DNA of 19,583 nt, taken from NCBI GenBank assembly GCA_900769845.1, contig CAAGIF010000071.1:1-19583 (forward strand), written 5' to 3'. Below the pieces are notes generated by a model, which was not told the origin of the DNA, did not search any database, and saw nothing but the letters and a program-made list of their open reading frames with translations. This DNA comes from an uncultured Oscillospiraceae bacterium (GTDB lineage Bacteria; Bacillota_A; Clostridia; Oscillospirales; Oscillospiraceae). The translations under genes and the position numbers were made by a program. Positions 11,052-18,370 of the stretch are shown piece after piece. Position 1 is the first letter of the stretch, and each line of letters starts with the position of its first letter.

Positions 11052-13265
11052 TTGGTTGAACAGGAAATGGAAATTATCCAGGGCGTTATCAGCGCTGTGG
11101 TGTATCAGAATTATGATAACGGCTATGCCGTTCTGCGGCTGGGTGTCGGCGGAGGACAGAATGTGACCGTCGTGGGGACTATCCCCATGCCTGCTGTGGG
11201 GGAACGGCTGATGGTGACGGGAAAATGGAGTAACCATGCCAGCTACGGCCGTCAGTTTGAGGCGGAGTTCCTGGAGCGGATGCTGCCCCAGACCAGTATG
11301 GAGATCCTAAGCTATTTAAGCAGCCGGATCATCAAGGGCATTGGCCCGAAGACGGCAGCCCGGATCGTGTCCCATTTTGGGGACGAGACCCTGCAGATCA
11401 TGGAGCGCCAGCCGGAGCGTTTGGCAGAGGTATCCGGTATTTCCCGGGAAAAGGCAAAGCTCATCGGAGAAGAATTCCGCCAACGGGTGGGTATGCGGCA
11501 GCTTATGGAATTTTTTGCGCTGCACCAGCTTCCTGCGGAACTGGCGGTGCGGACATACAAGATCTACGGCGAAAGCACAGTGGAACTGCTGTATGATGAC
11601 CCCTATCTTTTAATGGATGAGGGGCTGGATGCCTCCTTTGCTGCGGTGGACCGGTTTGCCATTGAACTGGGGGTTTCCGGGGATGATCCCCGGCGGGTGG
11701 AGGCAGGCGTTCTGTTTGAACTGCGGTATAATCTGGATGCCGGCCACAGTTTTCTCCCGGAAGAGAAATTGATCGGCGCCACTTCCCAGCTTCTGGAACT
11801 GGATACGGATACGGTGCATCGGGCGGTGGAGCGGCTTCTGGAAGGGGAACGCCTGGTTCGCAGCAGCCTTGCAGGGATCTGCGTGGATTACCTTCCGGAG
11901 CTTTATGAGGCGGAAACCGGCTGCGGAGAAAAACTGCTGGAGCTGGCCCGCAATTCCTTCCCGGCCCCTGCCAATCTGGAGAAAATACTGAAAATTGCAG
12001 AGCGGGAAAGTGGCATTTCCTATTCTGCCCAACAGATGAATGCCATGCGTCAGGCTGCCTGCTCCGGCGCACTGCTGATCACCGGCGGTCCCGGTACCGG
12101 CAAAACGACCATCCTCAACGGAATTATCACCCTATATGATCAAATGGGAATCCGCTATGTGCTGGCAGCTCCCACCGGGCGGGCGGCAAAACGGCTGACG
12201 GAAGTCACCGGTCAGGAGGCTTCCACGATCCACCGGCTGCTGGAGGCGGGAATTGACACCAATACCGGACTGATGTTCTTTGCCAAGGATGAAAACAACC
12301 CCTTGAAGGCAGATGCGGTGATCATTGACGAGATGTCCATGGTGGATGTGCAGCTTCTTTACAGCCTGCTTCGGGCAATTCCGGGAAACAAGCGAGTGAT
12401 CTTTGTGGGGGATCCGGATCAGCTGCCACCTGTGGGCCCGGGATTTCCTTTCAGCGATATGCTCCGCAGCGGCATGCTGCCCAGCATTCGTCTGACGGAA
12501 ATTTTCCGCCAGGCCCAGGAAAGCCTGATCGTCATGAATGCCCACCGGGTCAATCAGGGACAGATGCCGGAGCTGAAATCCGTCAACAGCGACTTTTTCT
12601 TTATGCGTAGATCTTCGGAGGACGCTGTCAGGCAAACCATCCGGGAACTGTGCGAAACAAGATTGCCTAAGAACATGGGAATCCCTGCCGACCAGATCCA
12701 GGTTCTGACCCCTACCCGCAAGGGTGGTGTGGGAACATGGAGCCTGAACGGATTGCTGCAGCAGGCGCTGAATCCCGCTGCTCCCAATAAACGAGAGCGA
12801 CAGTTCGCTGAGTTCTCCTTCCGGGAAGGGGACCGGGTAATGCAGATCCGAAACAACTACGATATCCTTTGGAAGAAGACCGACGGCAGCACTGTGGGCG
12901 CGGGGATCTTCAACGGGGATATCGGCGTCGTCCGCGCCATCGATCCTCAGCAGGAAACCGTGACGGTGGTTTTTGATGACCGGGAAGCGGAATATGACTT
13001 TACCCAGCTTAATGAACTGGAACCCGCCTACGCCATGACGGTGCATAAAAGCCAAGGCAGTGAGTACCGGGCGGTGATCCTGGCTGCATGGAATGGTTCG
13101 CCCTATCTGCTCAGCCGGAGCATTCTGTATACTGCCATTACCCGGGCCAGAGAATTGCTGATCATTGTGGGCAGAGAAGAAACCGTTGCAGTTATGACGG
13201 AAAACGCCAAGAAGAACCGGCGTTATTCCGGGTTGAAGCTGCGGCTTCAGGGGAAAACACTATGA
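11052..13265 (+). CDS. recD2: RecD2-type SF1B DNA helicase
   Basis: ATP-dependent 5'-3' DNA helicase of the RecD2 type found in bacteria lacking RecBC partners, acting in DNA repair. The 737-residue form has an N-terminal OB-like region, a helix-hairpin-helix block (IKGIGPKTAARIVSHFG, then VSGISREKA) and a C-terminal helicase core: Walker A GGPGTGKTT (345-353), DEMSMVD (426-432), GDPDQLPPVGPG (453-464), VHKSQGSEY (664-672) and TAITRARE (694-701). I chose a TTG at 11052 because GGAG (11039-11042) lies 9 bases upstream. The frame opens at another TTG (11037), and an ATG at 11067 matches the family N terminus but lacks a usable ribosome site, so the first 15 residues are uncertain. The stop overlaps comF. 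Confidence 0.94.
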   Translation: MVEQEMEIIQGVISAVVYQNYDNGYAVLRLGVGGGQNVTVVGTIPMPAVGERLMVTGKWSNHASYGRQFEAEFLERMLPQTSMEILSYLSSRIIKGIGPKTAARIVSHFGDETLQIMERQPERLAEVSGISREKAKLIGEEFRQRVGMRQLMEFFALHQLPAELAVRTYKIYGESTVELLYDDPYLLMDEGLDASFAAVDRFAIELGVSGDDPRRVEAGVLFELRYNLDAGHSFLPEEKLIGATSQLLELDTDTVHRAVERLLEGERLVRSSLAGICVDYLPELYEAETGCGEKLLELARNSFPAPANLEKILKIAERESGISYSAQQMNAMRQAACSGALLITGGPGTGKTTILNGIITLYDQMGIRYVLAAPTGRAAKRLTEVTGQEASTIHRLLEAGIDTNTGLMFFAKDENNPLKADAVIIDEMSMVDVQLLYSLLRAIPGNKRVIFVGDPDQLPPVGPGFPFSDMLRSGMLPSIRLTEIFRQAQESLIVMNAHRVNQGQMPELKSVNSDFFFMRRSSEDAVRQTIRELCETRLPKNMGIPADQIQVLTPTRKGGVGTWSLNGLLQQALNPAAPNKRERQFAEFSFREGDRVMQIRNNYDILWKKTDGSTVGAGIFNGDIGVVRAIDPQQETVTVVFDDREAEYDFTQLNELEPAYAMTVHKSQGSEYRAVILAAWNGSPYLLSRSILYTAITRARELLIIVGREETVAVMTENAKKNRRYSGLKLRLQGKTL

Positions 13266-13918
13266 TTAAGTCTGTGATTTTGGAAACTCTGTTTCCTTCC
13301 AAATGCATTCTCTGCGGTAAGGTGCTGGAAGGCGGGGAAACGGATCTGTGCAGAGCCTGCCGGGTGGACAGTCCCGAGTGTCCTAAGAATAACTTAAAGT
13401 TCTCTTTTCTTGACAGTTGGCTTGCAATTTGGTACTATGAAGGGGAAGTTCGGAAAAGTCTGCACCGATTTAAGTTCAATCGTGCCAGACATTACGCTTC
13501 CGGTTATGGCAGACTTCTTGCTATGAAGATCCTTCGGGAGCACCCGGATGGGATCGATGTACTTACATGGGTGCCTGTCAGCGCTGTTCGGAAACTGCGC
13601 CGGGGTTACGACCAGGTGGAACTGATCGCCGCTTCGGTGGGCAGGGAACTGGGTATGAAGCCGGTGAAGACACTGAAGAAGCTTCGCAACAACCGTCCCC
13701 AATCCGCTATTTCCGATCAGGCAGGCCGCCGGGCAAATGTACTGGGAGCATACCGGGTAACGGACCCGGAGTTAGTTCGGGGAAAGCGGGTACTGCTTCT
13801 GGATGACATCATTACCACCGGTGCCACCGCCGGGGAGTGTGCCCGGATTCTGTTAACAGCCGGAGCCAGGGAAGTTCATTGCGGCTGTGTCGCCGCAGTT
13901 CGTCGTAATAAGAAATAA
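13262..13918 (+). CDS. comF: ComF-family phosphoribosyltransferase-like protein
   Basis: ComFC-type protein, needed for transformation in naturally competent bacteria and widespread in others. The 218-residue product has an N-terminal zinc ribbon (C15-x2-C18 and C30-x2-C33), the family block LRRGYDQVELIA (112-123) and a type I phosphoribosyltransferase PRPP loop LLLDDIITTGATAGE (178-192). The enzymatic substrate is not established for the family. The ATG at 13262 overlaps the recD2 stop codon (ATGA). The frame is open further upstream within recD2, but the zinc-ribbon start and overlap favour this site. It lies 20 bases before mreB in the same transcription unit. No ComEC or ComEA gene is in the window, so competence itself is not shown. 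Confidence 0.93.
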   Translation: MIKSVILETLFPSKCILCGKVLEGGETDLCRACRVDSPECPKNNLKFSFLDSWLAIWYYEGEVRKSLHRFKFNRARHYASGYGRLLAMKILREHPDGIDVLTWVPVSAVRKLRRGYDQVELIAASVGRELGMKPVKTLKKLRNNRPQSAISDQAGRRANVLGAYRVTDPELVRGKRVLLLDDIITTGATAGECARILLTAGAREVHCGCVAAVRRNKK

Positions 13919-13938
13919 GTATCAGTAGGTGATTGTAT

Positions 13939-14988
13939 ATGTCTATCTTTTCTACCGTCGATTTGGGTGTGGATCTGGGAACATCCAATGTTCTGATCTA
14001 TGCGGATAACAAGGGCCTTGTGGTTCGGGAACCTTCTGTGGTTGCCCTGGACAAGAATACCGGCAAGATCCTGCAGGTGGGCGCCGCTGCCCGCAGTATG
14101 CTGGGTCGTACTCCCGGCAATGTGGTAGCCATGCGTCCGCTGAAGGACGGTATTATTTCCGACCATGAAATGACCGTTCAGATGCTGCAGGCCATGTTTA
14201 AGACGGCTACCAAGTCCGGTGCATTTACGCCCAAGCCCCGTGTGGTTATTAGCGTTCCCAGCGGTGTTACCGAGGTGGAGGAGCGCAGCGTGATCAACGC
14301 TGCCATCGAAGCCGGTGCTCGCCGTGTGTTCCTGATCGAGGAACCTCTGGCTGCCGGTTTGGGCGCAGGCCTGGATATTAAGGGTGCCAAGGGCCATCTG
14401 GTTGTGGACATCGGCGCCGGCACCACGGACATCGCTGTGCTGAGCATGAACGGTGTTGCTGTGTCCTCTTCTTTGAAGGTGGCGGGCGACTTTATGGATG
14501 AGCTGATTGCCCGGTATGTCCGCCGGCAGCATGGCATTGCCATCGGACAGGCAACTGCAGAAAATGTCAAGATCCAGATCGGCCGCGTCTATCCCGGCGG
14601 TGAGGAAGCCAGCATGAATGTGAAGGGACGGGATATCAAGACCGGCATGCCCCGGGTGGTTACCCTTACCTCCTCCGAGATTTATGAGGTGCTGCGCCGT
14701 CCTGCCCGGCAGATCGCGGACGAAGTGCTGGTGGTTCTGGAGCAGACCAATCCCGAACTGGTCAGCGATATCTCCGAGACCGGTATCACCCTCACCGGCG
14801 GCTGCAGCCAGCTTTACGGTTTTGACGCCCTGCTGATGGAGCGTACCGGTATCGACTGCACCGTGGCGGACGATCCCGCTACCTGCACCGCCCTGGGCTG
14901 TGGCAAGAGCCTTGCGTGGATCAATCACATGCAGGAAGGTCCTATCAATATCGCAAGAAAACGTTTTATGAACAGCAACAACTTCTAA
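13939..14988 (+). CDS. mreB: MreB-like rod-shape actin homologue
   Basis: Membrane-associated bacterial actin that guides cell-wall elongation. With 349 residues it has normal length. Visible ATPase elements are phosphate 1 VDLGTSNVLIY (11-21), phosphate 2 VVDIGAGTTDIAV (155-167), the EEPLAAGLGAGLDI block (134-147) and a C-terminal adenosine motif written TGGCSQLYGFD (286-296), where MreB usually has TGGGALLRGLD. The ATG at 13939 has AGGTGA 6 bases upstream; a TTG two codons earlier abuts that site and is unlikely. No mreC or mreD follows; instead a strong terminator closes the recD2-comF-mreB unit. It could be a second MreB paralogue (Mbl/MreBH-like) rather than the main one. Confidence 0.93.
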   Translation: MSIFSTVDLGVDLGTSNVLIYADNKGLVVREPSVVALDKNTGKILQVGAAARSMLGRTPGNVVAMRPLKDGIISDHEMTVQMLQAMFKTATKSGAFTPKPRVVISVPSGVTEVEERSVINAAIEAGARRVFLIEEPLAAGLGAGLDIKGAKGHLVVDIGAGTTDIAVLSMNGVAVSSSLKVAGDFMDELIARYVRRQHGIAIGQATAENVKIQIGRVYPGGEEASMNVKGRDIKTGMPRVVTLTSSEIYEVLRRPARQIADEVLVVLEQTNPELVSDISETGITLTGGCSQLYGFDALLMERTGIDCTVADDPATCTALGCGKSLAWINHMQEGPINIARKRFMNSNNF

Positions 14989-14994
14989 ATAACC

Positions 14995-15031
14995 AACCGC
15001 CGGAAGAACCAAAGCTCTTCCGGTGGTTTTT
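14995..15031 (+). terminator. Intrinsic terminator after mreB
   Basis: A 12-bp stem with one G:U pair (14996-15007 with 15016-15027) closes an 8-base loop and runs into TTTTT. It lies 7 bases after the mreB stop codon and ends the recD2-comF-mreB transcript. Confidence 0.9.
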
Positions 15032-15061
15032 CTGTAAAGAAAGGGTTGTCAAATTAATGGC

Positions 15062-15090
15062 TTGGCAACGCCTAAATATTATGCTACAAT
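15062..15090 (+). promoter_or_regulatory. Sigma-A-type promoter for thyA-folA
   Basis: TTGGCA (15062-15067), 17-base spacer, TACAAT (15085-15090). The leader to the thyA ATG is about 35 bases and ends in GGAGGTGA. A nearby TTGTCA at 15046-15051 has no well-spaced -10 partner. Confidence 0.75.
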
Positions 15091-15132
15091 AAACGGGAAA
15101 TTACGCGGCAGCGAAATCCCGGAGGTGACCTT

Positions 15133-15963
15133 ATGAGCAGAGCGGATGAACTTTACCGCCAGACTTGCTTGGATATTCTGAATAACGGGTTTTCTGACGA
15201 GGGCCTGGATGTCCGGCCCAAATGGGCGGATGGTACACCTGCCCATACCATCAAGAAATTCGGCGTTGTGAACCGTTATAATTTGGCAGAGGAATTTCCC
15301 ATCATGACCCTGCGCCGTACTTACTGGAAGAGCGCGGTGGACGAGCTGCTGTGGATCTGGCAGAAGAAATCCAACCGGATCGAGGATTTGGGCAGCCATG
15401 TCTGGGACGAATGGGCAGGAGAGGACGGCACCATTGGCAAGGCATACGGTTATCAGCTGGGCATCAAGCACCAGTATAAAGAAGGGGAATTTGACCAGGT
15501 TGACCGGGTGCTGTACGATCTGAAGCACAGCCCCAACTCCCGGCGGATCATGACGAATATCTACAATTTTGAAGATCTCCATGAAATGAATCTGTATCCC
15601 TGCGCCTATTCCATGACCTTTAATGTGACGGGAAATACTCTGAACGGTATTTTGAACCAGCGCAGCCAGGATATGCTGACCGCAAATAACTGGAATGTGG
15701 TACAGTATTCGGTGCTGCTTTATATGATGGCTCAGGTATCCGGTCTACAGGTGGGAGAACTGATCCATGTGATCGCAGACTGCCATATCTATGACCGCCA
15801 TATCCCGGCGGTGAAGGCCATGCTGGAGCGGGAGGGATACCCGGCTCCAAAGTTTATAATGGATCCGGCGGTGATGGATTTCTATGCCTTTACCAAGGAC
15901 TCCTTCAAGCTGGAAAACTATCAGTTCCACCCCTTTGATTTTGAAATTCCCATGGCAATCTGA
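15133..15963 (+). CDS. thyA: Thymidylate synthase (Bacillus subtilis ThyA / phage phi3T-like class)
   Basis: Folate-dependent cytosolic enzyme that methylates dUMP to dTMP using methylene-tetrahydrofolate. The 276-residue product carries the catalytic Cys157 in MNLYPCAYS, the phosphate-binding pair SRR (136-138) supplied across the dimer, and NQRSQD (175-180). The order and wording (VRPKWADGTPAHT, WIWQKKSN, DGTIGKAYGYQLG, CHIYDRH) resemble the B. subtilis ThyA/phage phi3T group rather than the E. coli type, which has PPCH at the active site. The ATG at 15133 follows GGAGGTGA. folA begins 9 bases after its stop, so the two are cotranscribed and complete the dTMP cycle. Confidence 0.96.
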   Translation: MSRADELYRQTCLDILNNGFSDEGLDVRPKWADGTPAHTIKKFGVVNRYNLAEEFPIMTLRRTYWKSAVDELLWIWQKKSNRIEDLGSHVWDEWAGEDGTIGKAYGYQLGIKHQYKEGEFDQVDRVLYDLKHSPNSRRIMTNIYNFEDLHEMNLYPCAYSMTFNVTGNTLNGILNQRSQDMLTANNWNVVQYSVLLYMMAQVSGLQVGELIHVIADCHIYDRHIPAVKAMLEREGYPAPKFIMDPAVMDFYAFTKDSFKLENYQFHPFDFEIPMAI

Positions 15964-15972
15964 GGTGATAAT

Positions 15973-16461
15973 ATGGAATTGATCGTTGCAGTATATGATG
16001 ATTGGGGAATTGGCCGGGATGGCACCCAGCCGGTGGCGCTGTCTGCGGACCGGATGTTCTTTCGGGAGATGACACGGGGGGCGACTGTGATCGCCGGGCG
16101 GCGCACCGTGGCGGATTTTCCGGGAGGAAAGCCTCTGCCCGGCAGAATGAACGTCATTTTGACCCGGCAGCTGGGAGAGATTCCCGGATTCACAGTCTGC
16201 CACAGCATCGAAGATGTCCAAAAACTTACCGGGGACATGGAGAAGGTGATGGTCATTGGCGGCGGTACGGTTTACCGGCAAATGCTGGAATTGTGTGATC
16301 GCGCCTATGTGACAAAGGTTCATACAAATCCGCAGTCCGATACCTATTTTCCCAATCTGGACGAGGCGAAAGACTGGGATCTGACCGAAATTCTCCAATC
16401 CGGGGAAGAAAACGGTATCGCCTACGAAATGTGCGTATATGAAAGAAAAGGAACGGCTTAA
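15973..16461 (+). CDS. folA: Dihydrofolate reductase, divergent clostridial type
   Basis: NADPH-dependent reductase regenerating tetrahydrofolate from the dihydrofolate that ThyA produces. The 162-residue length is typical. Conserved features are LIVAVYDDWGIGRDG at the N terminus, the active-site acid D26 in LSADRMFF, IAGRRTVADFPGGKPLPGR (the GR-x-T turn and NADPH-binding region), VMVIGGGTVYRQML (92-105) and SDTYFPNLD near the end. The position of E. coli Trp22 reads Val21 (QPVALSAD against LPWNLPAD), so the folate pocket differs from textbook DHFR. GAGGTGA spanning the thyA stop is the ribosome site for the ATG at 15973. The stop codon lies in the loop of a terminator shared with the convergent CPBP gene. 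Confidence 0.93.
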   Translation: MELIVAVYDDWGIGRDGTQPVALSADRMFFREMTRGATVIAGRRTVADFPGGKPLPGRMNVILTRQLGEIPGFTVCHSIEDVQKLTGDMEKVMVIGGGTVYRQMLELCDRAYVTKVHTNPQSDTYFPNLDEAKDWDLTEILQSGEENGIAYEMCVYERKGTA

Positions 16462-16477
16462 TCAGCCGTTCCTTTTT
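16446..16477. terminator. Bidirectional terminator shared by folA and the convergent CPBP operon
   Basis: A 13-bp perfect stem (16446-16458 with 16464-16476) has a 5-base loop. It is flanked by a T run on the plus strand (CCTTTTTCG) and by TTTTCTTTC on the minus strand. The loop region contains the TTAA in which both genes terminate, so the hairpin is made entirely from the two coding ends. Confidence 0.9.
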
Positions 16478-17381
16478 CGTGTCTTTTTAGATAAATCACC
16501 ATGGGGATCGCCACAAGGATAAAGGGAATTATGCCGATGATTCCGGTGGGGGCAGGACCTACAAAGGGATTACCGCCGTCATAGGTGAAGTAAATACCCA
16601 TGGCACCAATACCGTTTACCGCGCCGTGGGCAAGAATGGCGGGGATGCAGCTCTTGGTTTTTAAGGTGATGTAGGACATGAACACACCTCCTACGATGCA
16701 GAACAGGCACATCATAGCGATGCCGGTGAAGGGGAAACCCCAATAGCCAACACCGTAGTTATGGCCGATAGCGGTCAGCGGCGCATGCCACAGGCCCCAG
16801 ATGATACCGGTGATCAGCAGGGTGGGAATGGTGGAAAGGTGCTTGGATACTTTGGGCAGCAGATAGCCGCGCCAGCCCCATTCCTCACCGAAGCAGGTGA
16901 CGAAATTCAAAGCGGGAGCCAGGAACAATGCCTGCAGGGTCTGTACCAGCATCAGCAAACCCATGGGGACGGGCAAAGTTTCCATGGGGACGCCTGTGGC
17001 TTCCAGCGTGGCAACGAAATAGCCAAAATTCGGATCCAAATTATCGGGAAACAACAGGAAGTATAGCCCCATTCCCGCAAAGGTGAGAATGCCCGGGCCA
17101 AACCAGGCCAGAAGGTAGGTTTTGATATTCCCCTTGAGGTGGGGATGCAGCCACGCATCCTTAAACCCTTCCTTGGTAATCAGTCGGGTCAGCAGAACAC
17201 TAATGGAAGGGAAAAACATAGCCAGTACAACCAGTAACTGCGTTACAATGGAAGGAATACCTGTCAAGGTATCACTGTCGATGGCGGGATAGAGGATGAG
17301 AAGACAATATCCCCATGTTATCCCGAAAGTAAGAGCAATAAAAACCAGTACCCGCTTCAAATCTGTTTTTCTAGTTTCCAT
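16458..17381 (-). CDS. CPBP (Abi) family intramembrane metalloprotease
   Basis: Polytopic membrane protein of the CAAX protease/bacteriocin-processing (CPBP, Abi) family, 307 residues. The family motifs are present: E166-E167-WGW-R171, H199 in WGLWHAPL, and H252 with N256 in AHGAVNGIG. These build the metal site inside the membrane. At least six hydrophobic segments surround them. Related proteins act in self-immunity to bacteriocins or in prenyl-protein processing; the substrate here is unknown. I chose the ATG at 17381 because GGGAGG (17388-17393) lies 6 bases upstream; upstream in-frame ATGs at 17399 and 17387 overlap that site. Its start lies inside the end of the SdpI-like gene, so translation is probably coupled. 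It is the last gene of the operon. Confidence 0.9.
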   Translation of the reverse strand: METRKTDLKRVLVFIALTFGITWGYCLLILYPAIDSDTLTGIPSIVTQLLVVLAMFFPSISVLLTRLITKEGFKDAWLHPHLKGNIKTYLLAWFGPGILTFAGMGLYFLLFPDNLDPNFGYFVATLEATGVPMETLPVPMGLLMLVQTLQALFLAPALNFVTCFGEEWGWRGYLLPKVSKHLSTIPTLLITGIIWGLWHAPLTAIGHNYGVGYWGFPFTGIAMMCLFCIVGGVFMSYITLKTKSCIPAILAHGAVNGIGAMGIYFTYDGGNPFVGPAPTGIIGIIPFILVAIPMVIYLKRHEKGTAD

Positions 17382-18024
17382 TGTCATCCTCCCTTTCATG
17401 ATTGCGGTAGTAAAGATAGGAATAGACCGTGGGCAGGATGACCATTGCCGCCAGAATGATTATCAGAATCCAAATTTTACCGATCAGTGCGGTAGCCATG
17501 GTGATGATACCGCCAATGACCCAGACCTTGCCGCCAAATCGGTGGGTGGCATTCCAGTTTTCTTCGCTGGCAAGGGTCCAGGGCAGTTTGATGCCCATGG
17601 TGTAGGTCTGGCGGCATTTGGGCAGCCAGTTGCCTACGATGATGAACATGACACCAACCAACAGTGGCATAATGACTTCTATTTTCAGATCATAACCCAG
17701 CGCGGCACCATAAACCAATGTAGTTATAATCAAGCCAATCACAGGACAAATCCACAGGACCAGGGTGAACATTTTGGGATGATAATTTTTATGTTTGGGA
17801 TCGGCATTTCTGGCAATCACACAGATCCAATGGAGCGCTAGCAGAATGGACGGAAAGCCGAATATTGCAAAGGCCTTGCTGCTCCAGCCGTCTACATTGC
17901 CGTTGATATCCCAGTGGGAGGGCATCGGATCCGGAAGCTGATTCCACAGCAGCAGACCGACAACAACGGGGATCAGCATAATGATACTGGTCAGAATCAG
18001 CAGCTTCTTATTTTGCTTAATCAT
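17371..18024 (-). CDS. sdpI: SdpI-family membrane protein
   Basis: SdpI-like integral membrane protein (217 residues, about six hydrophobic segments). In B. subtilis SdpI protects against the SdpC toxin and also captures the repressor SdpR. Family features seen are LPDPMPSHWDINGNVDGWSSK after the first helix, the cytoplasmic GNWLPKCRQTYTMGIKLPWT motif, and SEENWNATHRFGG. The frame opens at a GTG at 18054, but AAAGGAG (18032-18038) is 7 bases before the ATG at 18024, so that start is preferred. It begins 2 bases after the ArsR-like stop codon and overlaps the CPBP gene by 11 bases. No SdpA, SdpB or SdpC homologue is in the window, so a cognate toxin is not shown. Confidence 0.88.
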   Translation of the reverse strand: MIKQNKKLLILTSIIMLIPVVVGLLLWNQLPDPMPSHWDINGNVDGWSSKAFAIFGFPSILLALHWICVIARNADPKHKNYHPKMFTLVLWICPVIGLIITTLVYGAALGYDLKIEVIMPLLVGVMFIIVGNWLPKCRQTYTMGIKLPWTLASEENWNATHRFGGKVWVIGGIITMATALIGKIWILIIILAAMVILPTVYSYLYYRNHEREDDNGN

Positions 18025-18026
18025 GA

Positions 18027-18290
18027 TCATTCTCCTTTCAAACTGGTGATCCACAACATGATCTCCTCCAGCACGGAGGCGTTGAGATCGTAGTAGATGA
18101 ATTTTCCTTCCCGAGTGTCCCGGATCAGATCCGCTTCCTTCAAAACAGACAAGTGCCGGGAAATGGATGCTCCCGTGACAGGGAAATGGTCGGATATTTC
18201 TCCGGCAGACATACGCCCGGCTTTCAGCAAATTTAGGATTTCCCGGCGAATAGGATCAGCCAGGGCGCGCATGGTGTTCTGTATGGACAT
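18027..18290 (-). CDS. ArsR/SdpR-like winged-helix repressor
   Basis: Small DNA-binding protein of 87 residues with the ArsR-family winged helix: MRALADPIRREILNLLKAG, the recognition helix region VTGASISRHLSVLKEADLI, and the wing REGKFIYYDLN. No cysteine metal site is visible, unlike ArsR or SmtB, and the pattern resembles SdpR of B. subtilis, the autorepressor encoded before sdpI. The ATG at 18290 is chosen because GAGGTGA lies 5-6 bases upstream; the open frame extends nine codons further without a ribosome site and would run into the operator. First gene of the ArsR-SdpI-CPBP operon and likely its autorepressor through the inverted repeats next to its promoter. Confidence 0.9.
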   Translation of the reverse strand: MSIQNTMRALADPIRREILNLLKAGRMSAGEISDHFPVTGASISRHLSVLKEADLIRDTREGKFIYYDLNASVLEEIMLWITSLKGE

Positions 18291-18306
18291 GAAATCACCT
18301 CTTTGG

Positions 18307-18337
18307 ATATTTAACATTTAACCTAAAGGTTAAATAT
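18307..18337. promoter_or_regulatory. Inverted-repeat operator, probably bound by the ArsR/SdpR-like repressor
   Basis: Two nested palindromes share one arm: an 8-bp repeat with 4-base spacer (ATTTAACC at 18316-18323, GGTTAAAT at 18328-18335) and a 9-bp repeat with 13-base spacer (ATATTTAAC at 18307-18315, GTTAAATAT at 18329-18337). This makes three ATTTAAC/GTTAAAT half-sites. They lie directly downstream of the -10 hexamer, over the expected transcription start. Confidence 0.7.
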
Positions 18338-18366
18338 AAGATAGCATGAGCAAAGAGTTTTGTCAA
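18338..18366 (-). promoter_or_regulatory. Sigma-A-type promoter of the SdpR-SdpI-CPBP operon
   Basis: Minus strand: perfect TTGACA (18361-18366), 17-base spacer, TATCTT (18338-18343). Transcription would start within the inverted-repeat operator, the usual arrangement for an autorepressed operon. Confidence 0.8.
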
Positions 18367-18370
18367 GCAT

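Noticed and set aside
11316..11560. Antisense small proteins within the recD2 N-terminal region
   Set aside because: Short frames opposite the helix-hairpin-helix coding part, without start signals.
12132..13055. 307-codon open frame on the minus strand within recD2
   Set aside because: It lies wholly inside the helicase core, whose motifs are intact on the plus strand.
13876..15012. 378-codon open frame on the minus strand opposite mreB
   Set aside because: Antisense shadow of mreB. It would cross the mreB terminator and has no ribosome site.
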